A stretch of 64,000 nucleotides of DNA, from contig NAJO01000023.1 of the NCBI GenBank assembly GCA_002077065.1, positions 248,001-312,000 of the forward strand, in the 5' to 3' direction. Made by a program: the position numbers and the translations under genes. This stretch comes from Cryoendolithus antarcticus (Eukaryota; Ascomycota; Dothideomycetes; Cladosporiales; Cladosporiaceae). Within the stretch, counting starts at the first letter, position 1. Each line of letters starts with the position of its first letter. The notes under the pieces are model-generated. The model made no database searches. It was not told the DNA's origin and saw only the letters and a program-made list of their open reading frames with translations. Of this stretch, positions 31,792-43,677 are shown in pieces.

Positions 31792-33389
31792 TCAGGAGAA
31801 CAACATGCTCATCCACGCTCTAGCCGCATTTGCCATGTCTTGTAGATAGAGTGGCGACGGCGGCATCAGGGGGATGACATGACCGCATTCCGCGCACACC
31901 ATTCTATCCGCGGGAGACTGGTAGTTGTGACCGAAACGGCCATCGCGACAGCGCGGCGGAGGCTCGAAACTCGCACCGTACTTCTCCTTTACCTCTTCGG
32001 CAGTGCTTAGCGAGTGGACCCAAACAGCCCATCCGTTCCTGTCGTGGACGGTGGCGTAGCGCATTTGTCCGGCCTGGAACTGTTGTGGAGTAGCGCGTGG
32101 GACGTGAGAGCTAGTGCATTCGCCTCGAAAAGCAGCGTCTATAGCTTGATTCGAGACGTAATGTTGACCGTTCTGACAGAGTCTCCCGCCGCGGGCATGA
32201 AGCCAGGAGTAGCCGTCTGGGCACTTCGGAAGACAGCGTGCGGTCGTGGCCGATGAAGTGACTGTTGTGGAAGTACCCGTAGAGATTTTGGTAGAGGTTT
32301 GAGGCGGTGGAGATCGCGGCCGCGATCCAGCTTTGTCAGCCCGTGCCACGGAAGAGTTCGACGTCCTGACCTGTTTGTTACTTGAACGACATCGTGAGGG
32401 GAAAAGACATTGAAGAAAAGATCGCACACGTACCACTTAGTAGACTCTGGCAAGACTTGAGGGGGTGGCGAGCGGGGCCTCGGAGGAGATTTCGGCAGGA
32501 CTTGAGGAGGTGGTGACGGTGGCTTCGGAGGCGGCTTTGACAACACTTGCGGAGGTGGTGACTGTATCCTCGGAGGTGGAGGTGGAAGAATTTGTTTCGG
32601 AGGCTCCTTGACCTGGACTTGCACATACTGCTGTTGCTGAACATGCTCTTGCGCATGCTGCGGTTGTCCGATGTGCTGTTGTCGCACGTGGTTGTGCTGA
32701 ATCGGGGGCGGCTGCTGTTGTTGCCCATAGACTTGTTGGACCGTCTGCTGCTGCTGAACACGTCCTTGCTGGACTCGCTGCTGCGTCATATGCTGCTGCT
32801 GAGCTTGGGCGTGCTGCTGCTGCCGAACATATTGCTGATGCACTACCTGCATGTGTTGATTGATTGGCGAAGATCGAGCCATTTGCTGTTGTTGCACATA
32901 TTGTCGTTGCACTTGTGGTTGTTGGACAGGCCGCTGCTGTACGTATTGCTGCTGTACTTGCGGTTGGGAAACAAGCTGTGGTGGAGGAGGCAGTCGCTGT
33001 ACATACTGCGCCTGTACGTAATACGTCTGTTGTACCGGTTGCGGTAGCTGTGGCGGCTGCGAGTATAGCGGAGGTTGCTGGACTTGCGACTGATGCTGGT
33101 GTTGTAGCTGCAGCTGCGCGGATGAGGTCGTCGTGGTCGAAGTGGTCGTCGTCGTAGTTGAGGTGCTCTGCTGAAGAGCATGCTCGCCATATGCGGTCTG
33201 TGCTACTCCCGCTTGCAGCTGGCCATGCTGCTGCAATGGGAACGGGTTCTGGTTCTGGGGGCCAGATGGTCGTTGAGCAGATATAGCAACTGGCTGCACT
33301 TCTTGTAGCGGTCTGATGGCGAGCTGTCCATGATTCGGAGATCGAAGCGGGTTTTGTGGATGAGCCCAGTTCGGATGATTACTTGACAT
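31792..33389 (-). CDS. Q/P-rich protein with two C-terminal Cys/His modules (family copy C, intact)
   Basis: Exons 33389-32434 and 32365-31792 give 509 residues. The acceptor ggtcag (exon start 32365) was chosen because it keeps phase and completes a Trp codon. Residues 1-230 are Gln-dominated with VQQ/QQQ repeats, and 230-320 form proline repeats (three units of the type PPPQVLPKSPPRPRS). A Ser/Thr linker leads to module 1 at 367-389 (CPDGYSWLHARGG...CQNGQHYV), a Trp motif NGWAVWV, and module 2 at 458-480 (CRDGRFGH, then CAECG). Module 2 spacing C-x6-H-x10-C-x2-C suggests zinc binding. This is the complete reference copy in the window. I recognise no known family; location and function unknown. 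Confidence 0.8.
32434..33350 (-). repeat. CAG/CAA-rich polyglutamine and proline-repeat coding region of copy C
   Basis: On the plus strand this is a dense run of ctg/ttg triplets; on the coding strand it gives Gln-rich and then PPPQVLPKSPP-type repeats. Such tracts are prone to length change. Confidence 0.7.
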
Positions 33390-34546
33390 TTTCGCGATAG
33401 TTTCGTGACGATGAAGCGGATGCCTTTGGAGGTCATAAGTGGAGGTCGACGAAAAGTTGGAGGTAAACTGTGTGAAAGGTATCGCACCCCTTGTGCTGGT
33501 CAATGTTTGCTGCCCGTTGTGTTCTGTCCAAAAACGCCATTCCCTGGAGCGTTTGATGGGAATGTGAGGCGCCTGAGAGTCTGGATCGCGCGCCTGTTAC
33601 ATGCGTGCGTTCGGACCGGACAGCATGCATGAAAGTTTGCGAGCCAACATTGCCGCCCAGCTCTCACATGCTATCATTTCGGCTCTTTGTAGACGCGAGG
33701 TGGAAGCTTAGGCATCGCGGCCACCAGGATCGATCTGCTTTGCATCTCACGCAGTGAAGGACTCCCCCAACTGGGAAATGCGGACTGATGTCCGACGTAA
33801 AAGGCGTCGGCATCGCAAAAACTCTATAAAACACTTAAATCAAAGACTTATCTCGGAACTCGATCATCCACTGCCCAAAGTCACAGCCGTTTACCAAACC
33901 TAGTCAGAAAGACACAGTGCACTGCTAAATCGCACGCTAGCTCTTTCGCAGTCTGCTTAAAAACCGCCGAGACTTACAACGGAGAAACCTGTGGGAAGCG
34001 CCCGAATGCCTCGCGGTAAAGATCAAAGCACTTCCCAGGAGCATCGAAGCGCATGGCAGCCCTGCAAGAACTGTCATCAGATGGTTTGCGACGGCTTCTG
34101 CACCAGGAAAGCATCGGCGGCAGGCACCGTCCCCGCATCGACGCCGCAACCCAGCAAGACCAGTAAAGACAAGGGTGAGAAGAAGGGTCGCTAGCTAGGG
34201 ACCGGGACATGCAAGACAGGCTGTAGGACATCGACGTCTAGGGTGGCGTTTGTGGATATTTCCCGTTGCAGTACGTAAGGCGTGGTATGTAACGCGATTG
34301 CTAGCCAGCGGCAAAGTAAGAAAGCAAGTGGTCATACATCATTTTAGTCGATGATGATGATATATACTTTGAGACGCTTGAGGTGGGTAGTTGTTGTGTG
34401 TCGCGTCACGTCTATCGATGTCCTGTGTTGATGAAGTGAGAGTGAGGTGGCGTTCATCTTGGCGGAATCTCCATCAACATGCGGATCTCCGTTGCGATCG
34501 TACAGACTGCAAGAGTACCCTCTACCATCTACCAATTATTGATGTA
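33390..34546. promoter_or_regulatory. Intergenic between copy C and IND1
   Basis: About 1.15 kb between divergent genes. Apart from the small frame at 34006-34194 no coding content was recognised. Both promoters should be here. Confidence 0.35.
34006..34194 (+). CDS. Small Cys-containing hypothetical protein (62 aa)
   Basis: ATG 34006 opens a 62-codon frame with a short cysteine cluster (CKNCHQMVCDGFC) followed by a Lys/Ser/Thr/Pro-rich tail ending KDKGEKKGR. The CxxC...CxxxC arrangement could bind a metal. No homologue is recognised, and a frame this short can arise by chance. Confidence 0.3.
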   Translation: MPRGKDQSTSQEHRSAWQPCKNCHQMVCDGFCTRKASAAGTVPASTPQPSKTSKDKGEKKGR

Positions 34547-35683
34547 ATGATATTAGCTCTCCCTCCAGCGATTCGCGCTGAGGTATTGAAGCAATGTCTC
34601 GCACGCCGACCGTTTTCGATAGCAGGCACCCTGCAAGCCGGCGGCCATGAGAACCCACTCGTAAGTCAGACAGGCGTAACGGAGCATGCTCTTCAACATC
34701 ACATTCGTCCTGCGTCTAACATGCTTAGGGTCTCCCTCGATCGAAGCCCATCCCACAGAACCTAAGTGCTCGTATGCAACGGAATGTTCCTCAGAAACGA
34801 CCCATCCCGAACGTCAAGAAGATTATCGCAGTGAGCAGTGCGAAAGGCGGCGTGGGCAAGAGCACCCTCGCCGTGAATCTTGCACTTGCTAGTGCCCGTC
34901 AAGGTATCTCCACTGGGATTCTGGATGCCGATATCTATGGACCTAGCATACCCACACTGCTGAACGTACGTCTTGAATCGCCCTACGGCAAGCCAGTCAT
35001 CGACCATAGCTGACCAGATACCTCATAGCTGGAGGGTCTAGAACCCGAGCTAGATGATCGCAACTTCCTCGTCCCCCTAACGGCCTACGGTCTCAAAGCA
35101 ATCTCGATTGGCTTCCTCATCCCCGTTACCTCTCCGCTCGCTTGGCGCGCTCCTTTGCTCCAGAAAGCACTATCTCAACTCCTTTTCGAAACTTCTTGGC
35201 CTCCTCTCGATCTTCTCGTACTAGATCTGCCGCCTGGCACTGGTGATATCCAGCTTACGATCGCGCAGTCCCTGGAGTTGGCTGGTGCTGTGATTGTCTC
35301 GACGCCACAAGACCTAGCGTTGCGAGATGCCGTGCGAGGCGTTGGATTCTGGGAACGAACTGGAGTGAAGCGATTGGGCATGGTGCAGAACATGAGTGGA
35401 TTTGTTTGCGGAGGGTGTGGTGAGGTTACTGACATTTTCGGAGGCGATGGTAAGTTTCTCTTCCGCGAATAGAGTCGGCATGGCGATTGACTTGAGACCA
35501 GGTGCGAAGAGGAAATGCAAGGAGCTCGGTCTCGACTTCTTAGGCGACGTCCCATTGCACGCATCAATATGCGCCGATGCAGACGCCGGGAAGCCGACTG
35601 TAGTGGCGAATCCAGATGGGCCGCAAGCGAAGGCATTCGGCGATATTATGGCAAAGATCTCGAAGCAGATCGGGCTGGTGTGA
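34547..35683 (+). CDS. IND1: Mitochondrial Fe-S P-loop NTPase IND1 (NUBPL, Mrp/NBP35 family)
   Basis: Exons 34547-34660, 34729-34965, 35029-35449 and 35502-35683 give 317 residues. Ind1 delivers Fe-S clusters to respiratory complex I. The presequence is [21 protein letters not shown]. Exon 1 ends in ENPL and exon 2 starts GLPRSKPIP, joining the family motif. The deviant Walker A is [17 protein letters not shown]; the switch region is [14 protein letters not shown]; Walker B-like [15 protein letters not shown] follows. The cluster-binding CxxC is in GFVCGGCGE. The last intron splits Gly after TDIFGGD. All junctions are in phase. A downstream ATG in exon 2 (MQRNVPQKR) would lose the targeting sequence. 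Confidence 0.93.
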
Positions 35684-35843
35684 GAGCGATCGAGGACAAT
35701 GTATGAGTATGTGCGATGTACGATAGTCTTTCGACTCTATGTAAGATGTGTTAACATTATGCGAAGCTATGCAGCCTTCGGGTATCCCAGCCATTACGAA
35801 ACGCCAGCGCTATGCAGCTTTCAATCGGACATTCTCTCTCCAT

Positions 35844-37685
35844 CTAATGACCGCGTCCATGTCCGTGACCGTGGAAGTGGCTCTTCCACTCGCCATCGAA
35901 GCCGAACTTCCTGCCCTTAGTAACTTCAGGCAGAGCCTCAAAGCCACCCCAGCGTGCAATTTGCCCCTTCGCGCCTGGCAATTGCACGACACTCGTCATG
36001 ATCGCGATCTGCAGACCCGGCACATCATCCTTGTCAACGACCGAGCCATCTGCCTTCACAATCTTCCACTCGATATGTTTCTTCAGATACGCCGAGACAG
36101 AGTCCGTCGAAAGATCCTTGAGCCCACCAGATTTCAATTTGCTGGCCAAGCTACCCGTGAGCGAAATACCAGCGTTTACACGCGCGCTACTGTCTCCCAT
36201 CGCTTTGGGCGAGGAGAAGAAGCCATGTGCACCGATGAGGTTCGGCTCGTCGTGCCACTGTTCCGGCTTGGACTCATCGAACGTGCCGTCAAAGAGGTAG
36301 ATCGTGAAGCTGCCCTCCATGGCCTGGCTGTCGACTTCGACGTTGGCGATGTACTCGGAGACCTCTTCCCGCGATGTGGCGCCGATACCGCGGTTGATAT
36401 AGTCACCCATGTTGCCCGCTGGCGGAGCAGCGCGCTTGCTGAGAGGAGTTTGAGAATCGCGGTAGAGACGGTTGATGATGTTCGCGGCAGAGTCGCCGGA
36501 CGCAAGGTCGGCGTAAAGGTACGTGAAAGTCTCGGTATTACGGACTGCGTCCGAGGAATAGAAACCGCCTGACGTACTCGAGTGAAAGGGAGTGAGGTCT
36601 GACGATGCGCTCTCGGTGGCGCCGGAAGCGTAGCTGGTCGTACTACCAACCTCGCTCCAAGGTTGAACCCAGACGTCTGGGTGGGCTGCTTGCCAGAGAG
36701 CGAAAACGTGATCGACTTGCGCGTGGTGGATCCAGAAGAAGGGATCGAAAGCTGCTTGTGGGACGATGCCCATCTGGCCACCAGTGTTAATATGCACTTG
36801 ATCGTGAAGCGCTTCAATGCTGTATGGGTTCTGGTTGTCCCAAGCCGCCGACAGAGATTGCGTGCTGAAAGCATTGTATTGCACTTGCGAAGTAAGAACG
36901 GCCCAGGTGTCCGAGCGAAGCTGCGCGCGGTTGGCAGCATTGAAGGTTGGGTTGCGCCATGTCACATCCCCGCCACCTTGAATGAAACTGTGGTCCTGAT
37001 CGTTCTTGAAGTGGTATCGGAGAAGGGGATTCTCGATTTGAACGTCGCCTTGGGGCTTCGTGACGGTAATGAATTCGTCTCGGAAAAGGCTAGGGAAGTA
37101 ATCGTTCTCATCTGCCGGGTATTGTGCCCAATCCCAGAACGGCTGTGCGATTGTTAGTGTATTGCACATTGCTTACGGGGTGAAGTTCCAATATACCATG
37201 CGAAGGACAGACGCCCTGTTCAAGTAACGATCCTTCTGCGCTCCCTCGAACTCGTTGGCGACCTCGTACGCATTGTTAATCAGACTCTGCTCGAACAGTG
37301 CCAAGTACGGTCGGTGCCATGTGGGAAACAGTGTCGACTGATGTGTGCAGTAGCCTGACAGTGTGCAGTTGTCGCAGGGTCCTACGCTGTCCCACGCCAC
37401 GTATGGCTGACCGTGTATGCCAGCGATCTGGTACCAGGACAGAGGATCTGATGCTGGCATGTCCTTGAAGCGCTCCAATGCAAGCATGTAGATGTTCCAA
37501 GCGTCGGCATCGCTCTTGAGTGTGAAGATCTCCTGCCGCCAGCCGACGGCGCCCTCAACGCCTGTGACATGTATGAATGAGCCGCCATCTTGTCGCTTCG
37601 CAGGCGATGTGTGTTGTGTAGGAAGTGTAGTAGGGAATGCGGAAGCTGCAGCCGCAAAGGCGCAGAGAACATTAATGGTGAGCAT
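35844..37685 (-). CDS. Secreted tyrosinase (type-3 copper oxidase)
   Basis: Exons 37685-37197 and 37142-35844 give 595 residues. Tyrosinases hydroxylate phenols and oxidise catechols to quinones, feeding pigment formation. MLTINVLCAFAAAASA is a signal peptide; a Kex2-type KR site lies just after (SPAKRQDGG). The CuA histidines are in IHGQP, YCTHQSTLFPTWHRPYL; CuB in HDQVHINTGGQMG and FFWIHHAQVDHVF. I place the intron donor at gtatat (37196), joining VLRM to PFWDWAQ; this removes a misleading TAA and restores the conserved strand before CuB. The protein ends with a His/Gly tail (HFHGHGHGRGH). The long C-terminal domain is probably the lid removed on activation. Confidence 0.9.
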
Positions 37686-38810
37686 TCGAGCGAAGGCCAA
37701 CAAAAAGTAGTAATAGAGCAATCCTAGGAAAGAACAGTGGTTGCTGGTAGCAAGAGCGACGGACGGTAGGAAAGAAGACAGACGTGAAGGAAATAAACGC
37801 GTTGTTGGTTTGCTGGGACAGAAGGTTGACACAGGAAGCAGTCACAACCTACACGCGATGGCGCCGATCTTAAGATCGTCCCGAACGTGGGCTGAGCGCC
37901 ACGGTGCCGCAAGTGAGAACAGCAGTGCGGCGTGGGGATCACGATTCCCTCGCCAAAGGCACAGCTAATTTCTGCGTGTAGCAAAGATAGACGTTGGTGG
38001 ATGTGGAGGCGGAGGCTAGAGTTTGGCGGGCCGTTGATGCTGTGTGGCAGGATGCAGGAACACCGCCTCTTAGCTCCTCCCCTGCCATCTCGTAATCCAT
38101 GCGTGCGGCTGTTTGACATCCAATTGACGATTGTTCCAATTCGCTGGATCGCATTGTCTGCCACGCTGCCATTAATTGATAAATCCCGGTGGATGATCTC
38201 TTGGTGGCGGCGCTACTCTACAACGAGTCTCAAGTGTGCAGCCGCAACACTGCGACTACCCGCGTGTTCTGCACACGGCGGCAACAGTGTGGCGAAGTCG
38301 CGCGTATGCGGAAAACCCACAATAATGATGCTGTAGCAGCGCGCCGTTGTTGACCAGTCGTTTCAGAAGCACCCCTTGGATCTCCACGTCCAGGGGCGTC
38401 GATCACTGCATTAATTTCCGAGGGGTGCTCCCGTTGTGTTTCTGTGAGAAGCACATCTCGGGAAAGTTAATATGCAGGCTATGCGCACTTTCGCTGCATC
38501 AGTGAAGCCATGCGTGCCGTTCGCACGCCTGTGAGAATAGAACGGGTAGTGGCAGTGGTTTACAAAGAAGCCTTCCGACTGCTGGTAGCCGCAGCTCGAA
38601 CAGAAAGCCGAAAATACATGTGGATAACTCAGCACCGCGTTCCCGCAGGCGGCCCGGAGGCTGTAACAACATCAGGTCCACAACGTGACATCGTCTCATC
38701 CATCCTTCGATCAGAACATGTCACGTGGAACTGCGTGAAGTGCTTCGCCGAGACGTCGAACAATCAATTCGGCTAGACAGTACCGATCCGGACTCGGGCG
38801 GCGTCGATTG
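37686..38810. promoter_or_regulatory. Divergent intergenic region, tyrosinase / hydrolase-fold gene
   Basis: About 1.1 kb between divergent starts with no convincing frame. Promoters of both genes expected; no named site called. Confidence 0.35.
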
Positions 38811-40137
38811 ATGCTACGATGCCTTGACGCGCTTCGTGGAGCGGCACTGCGCCGCAGCTATGCCTTCGAGGGGAAGATCCAGATTTCAGGCCGGCCCTTC
38901 AGCTCACTCAGTAAATCGGAGCGTGTTAGCGTACCTGTGAAGGGCAACGGGCGAATTAAGCTTGAGTACGGAAGACCCGTGATCAAGTCTTTGACGCGAT
39001 CTGACAGCTTACAGCATCTACCACCCGCAGTCAGGCATCCCACCAAGCTCGGGTGTACCGACAATCGCATTGTACCTCCCGCGCGGTCCCCTTTTACACG
39101 ATGCCGAGACTGATATCCTGAACGCCCAGACACTGCGCAGCTCCCTTCCATGGACGGTGGTGCAGCTGAACTACCGGCTCGATCAAGCTTACCCTTATCC
39201 AACGCCCGTTCATGATGTTCTGGCGGGTTACGACTGGATCCAGGAACATCTCCTCCCGAAACGCTCCATCACACGTCCTGGTAGATCGGCGCATGTAGGT
39301 CAACTTGCAGTCTTCGGCGAGCTTGTTGGCGGTGGTCTTGCCACCATGTTGGGCTTAACCGAATGCCGCAGAGGCGAGGCTAGTGTTGTCGCAGCCGCTG
39401 TCAGCAATCCGTTAGTGGACTGGGTGTTCCCTCAGGATGGCGAGGTTGGACATGCGAAGTCTAGTGTGGCCAAGTTCGGATTCCAGCACCCTGGACTAAC
39501 GGCTGCGGATCTTCTGAACACTCGAGCAGGGCTATTCAGGAAGCCAGCGGACTACTTTGACCCATTCGCGTCGCCCATACTATTCTTCAGGACAGCTGGG
39601 ACAGAGCCTCCACTACCTATGGCTCCCACCGTGACCGATGAGCTCGAGCAACTCAGCCTGTTGGACCGAGAAGACTTCTTTCGCGAACAGCAATTGCTGA
39701 GCAGTATCTCGAACACACCTCCGGCTGCTCCAACAGAATCTCCATCACAGTCCATCGTCACAAAGCGCAAAGCTTCTCGCATGTTCCCAAGCAAAGACCT
39801 TAAGCTCATACTACCGTCCTTTCACATCTCCACAGGCACCACATCTCCATTGTGCGATCAAGCTAAGGAGCTATCAGGTGCATTACGCAAGAGCGTCATC
39901 CGGCAGCATCGTGCACGTAAGCCGGGAGGAGACTTCGGACGCAAAGTCCTGACGGAGGAAGAGGAGCTGGAGCAGCTGGAACCCGAGGAAAGGGTCGCAA
40001 AAGTCCAGGAGGACGAGCTGGCTGCAGAGCAAGTACGCTTCGAAACGGTCAAGGGTCTAGGGCTGTGGAACGGCAGCACTGCTGGCACTGCACGGCTGCA
40101 AGCGGCAGCCGCTTGGGCACGAGAGAATGTGAGGTAG
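38811..40137 (+). CDS. Alpha/beta-hydrolase-fold protein lacking the nucleophile serine
   Basis: Exons 38811-38965 and 39015-40137 (acceptor ttacag) give 425 residues. The start MLRCLDALRGAALRRSYAF suggests mitochondrial import. The fold follows the HSL/carboxylesterase plan: PTIALYLPRGPLLHDAETD, WTVVQLNYRLDQAYPYPTPVHD, then the nucleophile elbow as VFGELVGGGLATMLG. In active enzymes the elbow is G-x-S-x-G; here Leu sits in the Ser position. The C-terminal 100 residues are a charged coil (VLTEEEELEQLEPEERVAK). I infer a non-catalytic or differently acting member. Other fungal members of this group may share the change; I cannot check. Role unknown. Confidence 0.75.
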
Positions 40138-40862
40138 TGTGGACTGCGTCTACCGGACTGTACATAATCTACACTCTATCGAAGCAAACATCAACTTATT
40201 GCGACTCCGTAGCAAGTCATCGCTATATTCATCTTGCATCTTTCCTCTACTTATCGTGGCCTCGGCCGTCCAGGATGTGGTTTGCCAGTCGCCTGGTACA
40301 TGCACATGAAGCTGCCGCAGTAGGGGCAGACTGGCGATGACGGGGGCATGCTGATACTGTCTGCGAACTGATATGTAGCTCGTTCGTGCTCGAACGGAGT
40401 TCGGCTTGTGGAAGTCGGTCTGGAGGGAATAGTGTCGTTTGATTGGAAGATGGATTGAGCTGGTACGCAACAGGATCGGAATCGACTGGAATAGAAGGCT
40501 TTATACCCGATAGCGCTGATCGTTGACTGACCGACGAATGCAGTCCATGGCGGTGTTTCCTGTCACTGCTGTGCAGATAGGCCGAAGCTTTGGCTGGGGT
40601 ACCAGACAAGGGCGTCCCTACGCTTCTCCAGGAGTCTCAAATGTGGCCAACGGTCTGTTCAGCTTGCCCTGAGTAGTAGATGGCTGCACTGCAGTGACTG
40701 GAAATGGCTCGATTCGGTAGCAAAGACATGATCAACCCTAACACGCCCTATCGTCAGCATTGGGTAACAGCTCCGCGGTTGGAGGTATGCTTTCAGCAGC
40801 GCAGAAAGATTCTGGCGTTTGAAAAGGCGGAGCTTGCGCTACAACTCAATATATTTGCAGCT
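40138..40862. other. Convergent intergenic spacer
   Basis: 725 bases between the 3' ends of the hydrolase-fold gene and the MFS transporter. Only short frames; nothing recognised. Confidence 0.35.
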
Positions 40863-42729
40863 TCACCGACTCCTCTGTGCAGCGTCTTCGTCGAAGGCTA
40901 AAGCAGGGCTTGTTTCCTCATCGGCTTCCTTTGAGTGCGTAATCTCCTCCCTCACGCTCCCCCACACCCCGCCCAGCGCTGCCCACGTCCCCAAAGCAGC
41001 CACAACGCCCACCCAAAACACCTCCGTCAGCGTCTCGCCATAAGCACCCAGCACCTCCTGTACTAAGGCTTCCGGCACCAAGCCCTCCCAGCCCTCTCGT
41101 CCAGCATCCATGATCTGCTTCGTCTCCACCCCAGGAACAATCTTCTCCAGCCGAGTCGAAAGCCTCGACAAGAAGACATTCTGACACACAGCCAGCGCCG
41201 CAATCCCGCCGAGCTCCTGACAGAACGACAGTACGACTAATGCCGTAGTGACGTCGTCCGGCCGAGCGGCGAGAACAACTTGCACGGCTGTATACGCCTG
41301 ACCGAAGACCAGACCTGCGCCGGTGCCGAAGAGAGCTTGCGCGATGATCCAGCTGTAGCCTTCGATCGCCATAGGCGCAGGGTAGACGAGCGTTCTGACG
41401 ATATGGAGGGATCCGAGAGTCAGGAGTAAGCTGCCAAGGGCTGATACGGGGGTGTAGTAGCCAATTCGCGTGACCAAGGGGCCGGCTAGAAGGATAGAGA
41501 TGGCGAAGGATACCGCAGTGGGGAGATAGAGGAGGGAGGACTGGAGAGGGAAGGCGAGGAGTAGGGTCTGGAAGTAAAGCGGGAGCTGGCAGAGTGATTA
41601 GCATGGGGAGTTCTAGGACTGGCATTAAGGGACGCGTACGTAGAACCCGATCACAAAGAGCGAGGCGGAAACGCTAAACTGCGTGATTGCCCCGAGAGCT
41701 ACGGTACGGTCTTTAAGAAGGCCGAGTGGGAACATGCCTTTGCTGCCGGCCTGCCATTGAACAGTGAAGAATACTACTGCCAGTACCGCAGATGTGAGCA
41801 GCAAGATGGTCATACGCCAGTCGCTCCACTCAATGGTCACGCCTCCGAATTGCAGTGCCATGATCAGCACAATAATACCAGGCATAAATGTGATGAAGCC
41901 GGCGAGATCAAGAGTCCTGAACTTCTGCAACGTCGACAGTGTCGAGTCCTCGGGCTTGGGAAGGTTGTCGACCAAGAGCCCGATGGCAATGATGTTGATC
42001 ACGCAGACTGGCACTATCACTGCAAATGCGACACGCCAGGAAGACCAGCCTTCGATTACACCACTTGCTATGGGTCCGAGTGCTAGTGCAATGCACTCCA
42101 TGCCGCCGGAAAGAGATTGGAAGATGGGCCTGTACTTGAGGGGCGTGGTGTGGGCTACGATGCTGCGTAGGTTCAGTAATCATACTACTGACGACTAGAG
42201 TCGTCTGCGAAGCTTACATGGTACCACCAGCAAAGATTCCCGAGCCACCAAGACCAGACACCGCTCGACCTACGATGAACATAAGCGACGAAGCCGCTGT
42301 AGCGCTTATCGCCGATCCGAGGGCGAATGTGGCGAATGAAGCAAGAAAGATGGCCTTCATGGGGTACATGTTGTATAGCTGGCCAAACGTAAGGACTGTA
42401 GACGCCATTGCCAGTACGCTGAACGGTGTCAATCGCAGTCCGACCTCACGATGGTCACCGTGTACGTACTAAGCAATGCCATACCAGCCCATATTGTCAA
42501 TCGCATGAAACTCAGCGGTGATGACAGGCGTCAACGTCGCGACGCAACTTGTGTCGTAGCCGACGAAGAAGTCGCCAAGCAGTATGCATGCGAAGACGAT
42601 GGCGAACTTGAAGCCGGTAGATCTCTTTGAATTCTCGATGTTATCGTCGACAGCATCTTGAGTGCCGATCGCTGGCGACGACGACGTGTCCACCGCCAGC
42701 AGAGGCGTGCGGTCGTCCGACGCGCTCAT
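40863..42729 (-). CDS. MFS transporter, DHA2-like (14-TM drug:H+ antiporter type)
   Basis: Exons 42729-42470, 42418-42218, 42162-41640 and 41585-40863 give 568 residues. After a polar N-terminus (MSASDDRTPLLAVD) the first TM ends in GDFFVGYDTSCVATLTPVI, a DHA2-type motif, and the loop region YNMYPMKAIFLASFATF follows. VGRAVSGLGGSGIFAGG is the conserved Gly-rich helix. Repeated hydrophobic segments continue to YTPVSALGSLLLTLGS near the C-terminus, with an acidic cytosolic tail. Such proteins export toxins, drugs or metabolites, or import substrates. The substrate is not evident, and no biosynthetic backbone gene adjoins it. Confidence 0.88.
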
Positions 42730-43677
42730 CGCGAAGATTGTGAAATGGAAGCGAAGTCTCCGCAATCAAGATATGGGTACGTATAATGAAGACATCCATG
42801 TGCCGTGTTCTCATGCAGGGGAGATCTGCGGGCTACGCCGGCCGACGGCACATTCGGTACCCTTAGCGTGGTGGACGGCGCGTGGCCGAGTGCAAAAGAA
42901 GCGAATTAGACAGCAAAAGCTGAAAGAGAGGAGAGACGAATCCTACCAATGCAGATCATACATGCAGCGCAAACTTTGCCATAGCAGGAAGAGCGGTTCG
43001 GTCTTCAAACCTCCGGTTTCGATCTGACACTGCTTGCCTGGGAACATTTAACTTCTTGATCGTGCGCTAGTCTTCTAGGGTGCCTGAGAGGTCTTCGGGA
43101 GGTTTTCAATAGCGAAGAGCCAGTGGCCTGCAGCGTTCACTTGGGGCAAGTCGAGTGCTCTCGATACTGCAGGTCAAGCACCATCTCAGATGCGCCATCC
43201 CGCAGTAGCCGGCCGCTCCGTGAAGGCTTGATTTCGTAGGGCTGCCGGGGTAAGGGTGGGGCGGGACAGCGATGACGAAGCCTGGCATGTGATGTATTTC
43301 CATCGAAAACATCGAAAGACACAGAAGCAGTCAAGAGTGCCGAGCATGCGCGAACGAGTCACCGGAAAGGTTATCCGGCATAGCACTTGGTCCAAGGTAG
43401 GTAGGCCTCAGGACTGATTCGGGCACACGCGCATAGCGTCGTGTCACCGGTTCGCCCTGAAAGTGTCACTGGGCCTGGGGTACTAAGCGCGCCAGTTTGC
43501 ATCGCCACACTCGACTGACACCATTGCCTCTTCTCACACTCCCGACGTAGCGACATCGTGACAGCTGACTGTATCCTCCTTGCCATCTCGTCACATTACA
43601 GACCCGACATCTTGGCGATTGCGCACAACAACCCAGCGTACGGCAGTAATTTGTAGCAACCTCAACACACAGCCGCG
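42730..43677. promoter_or_regulatory. Divergent intergenic region, MFS transporter / glycine-zipper gene
   Basis: 948 bases between divergent starts. Short frames only; nothing recognised. Confidence 0.35.

Noticed and set aside
32592..33157. Long Leu/Val-rich plus-strand frames opposite copy C
   Set aside because: Antisense shadows of CAG/CAA polyglutamine repeats.
37173..37197. Apparent TAA stop in tyrosinase after YWNFTP
   Set aside because: Using the upstream donor gtatat at 37196 removes it and joins VLRM to the conserved PFWDWAQ; the gene is intact.
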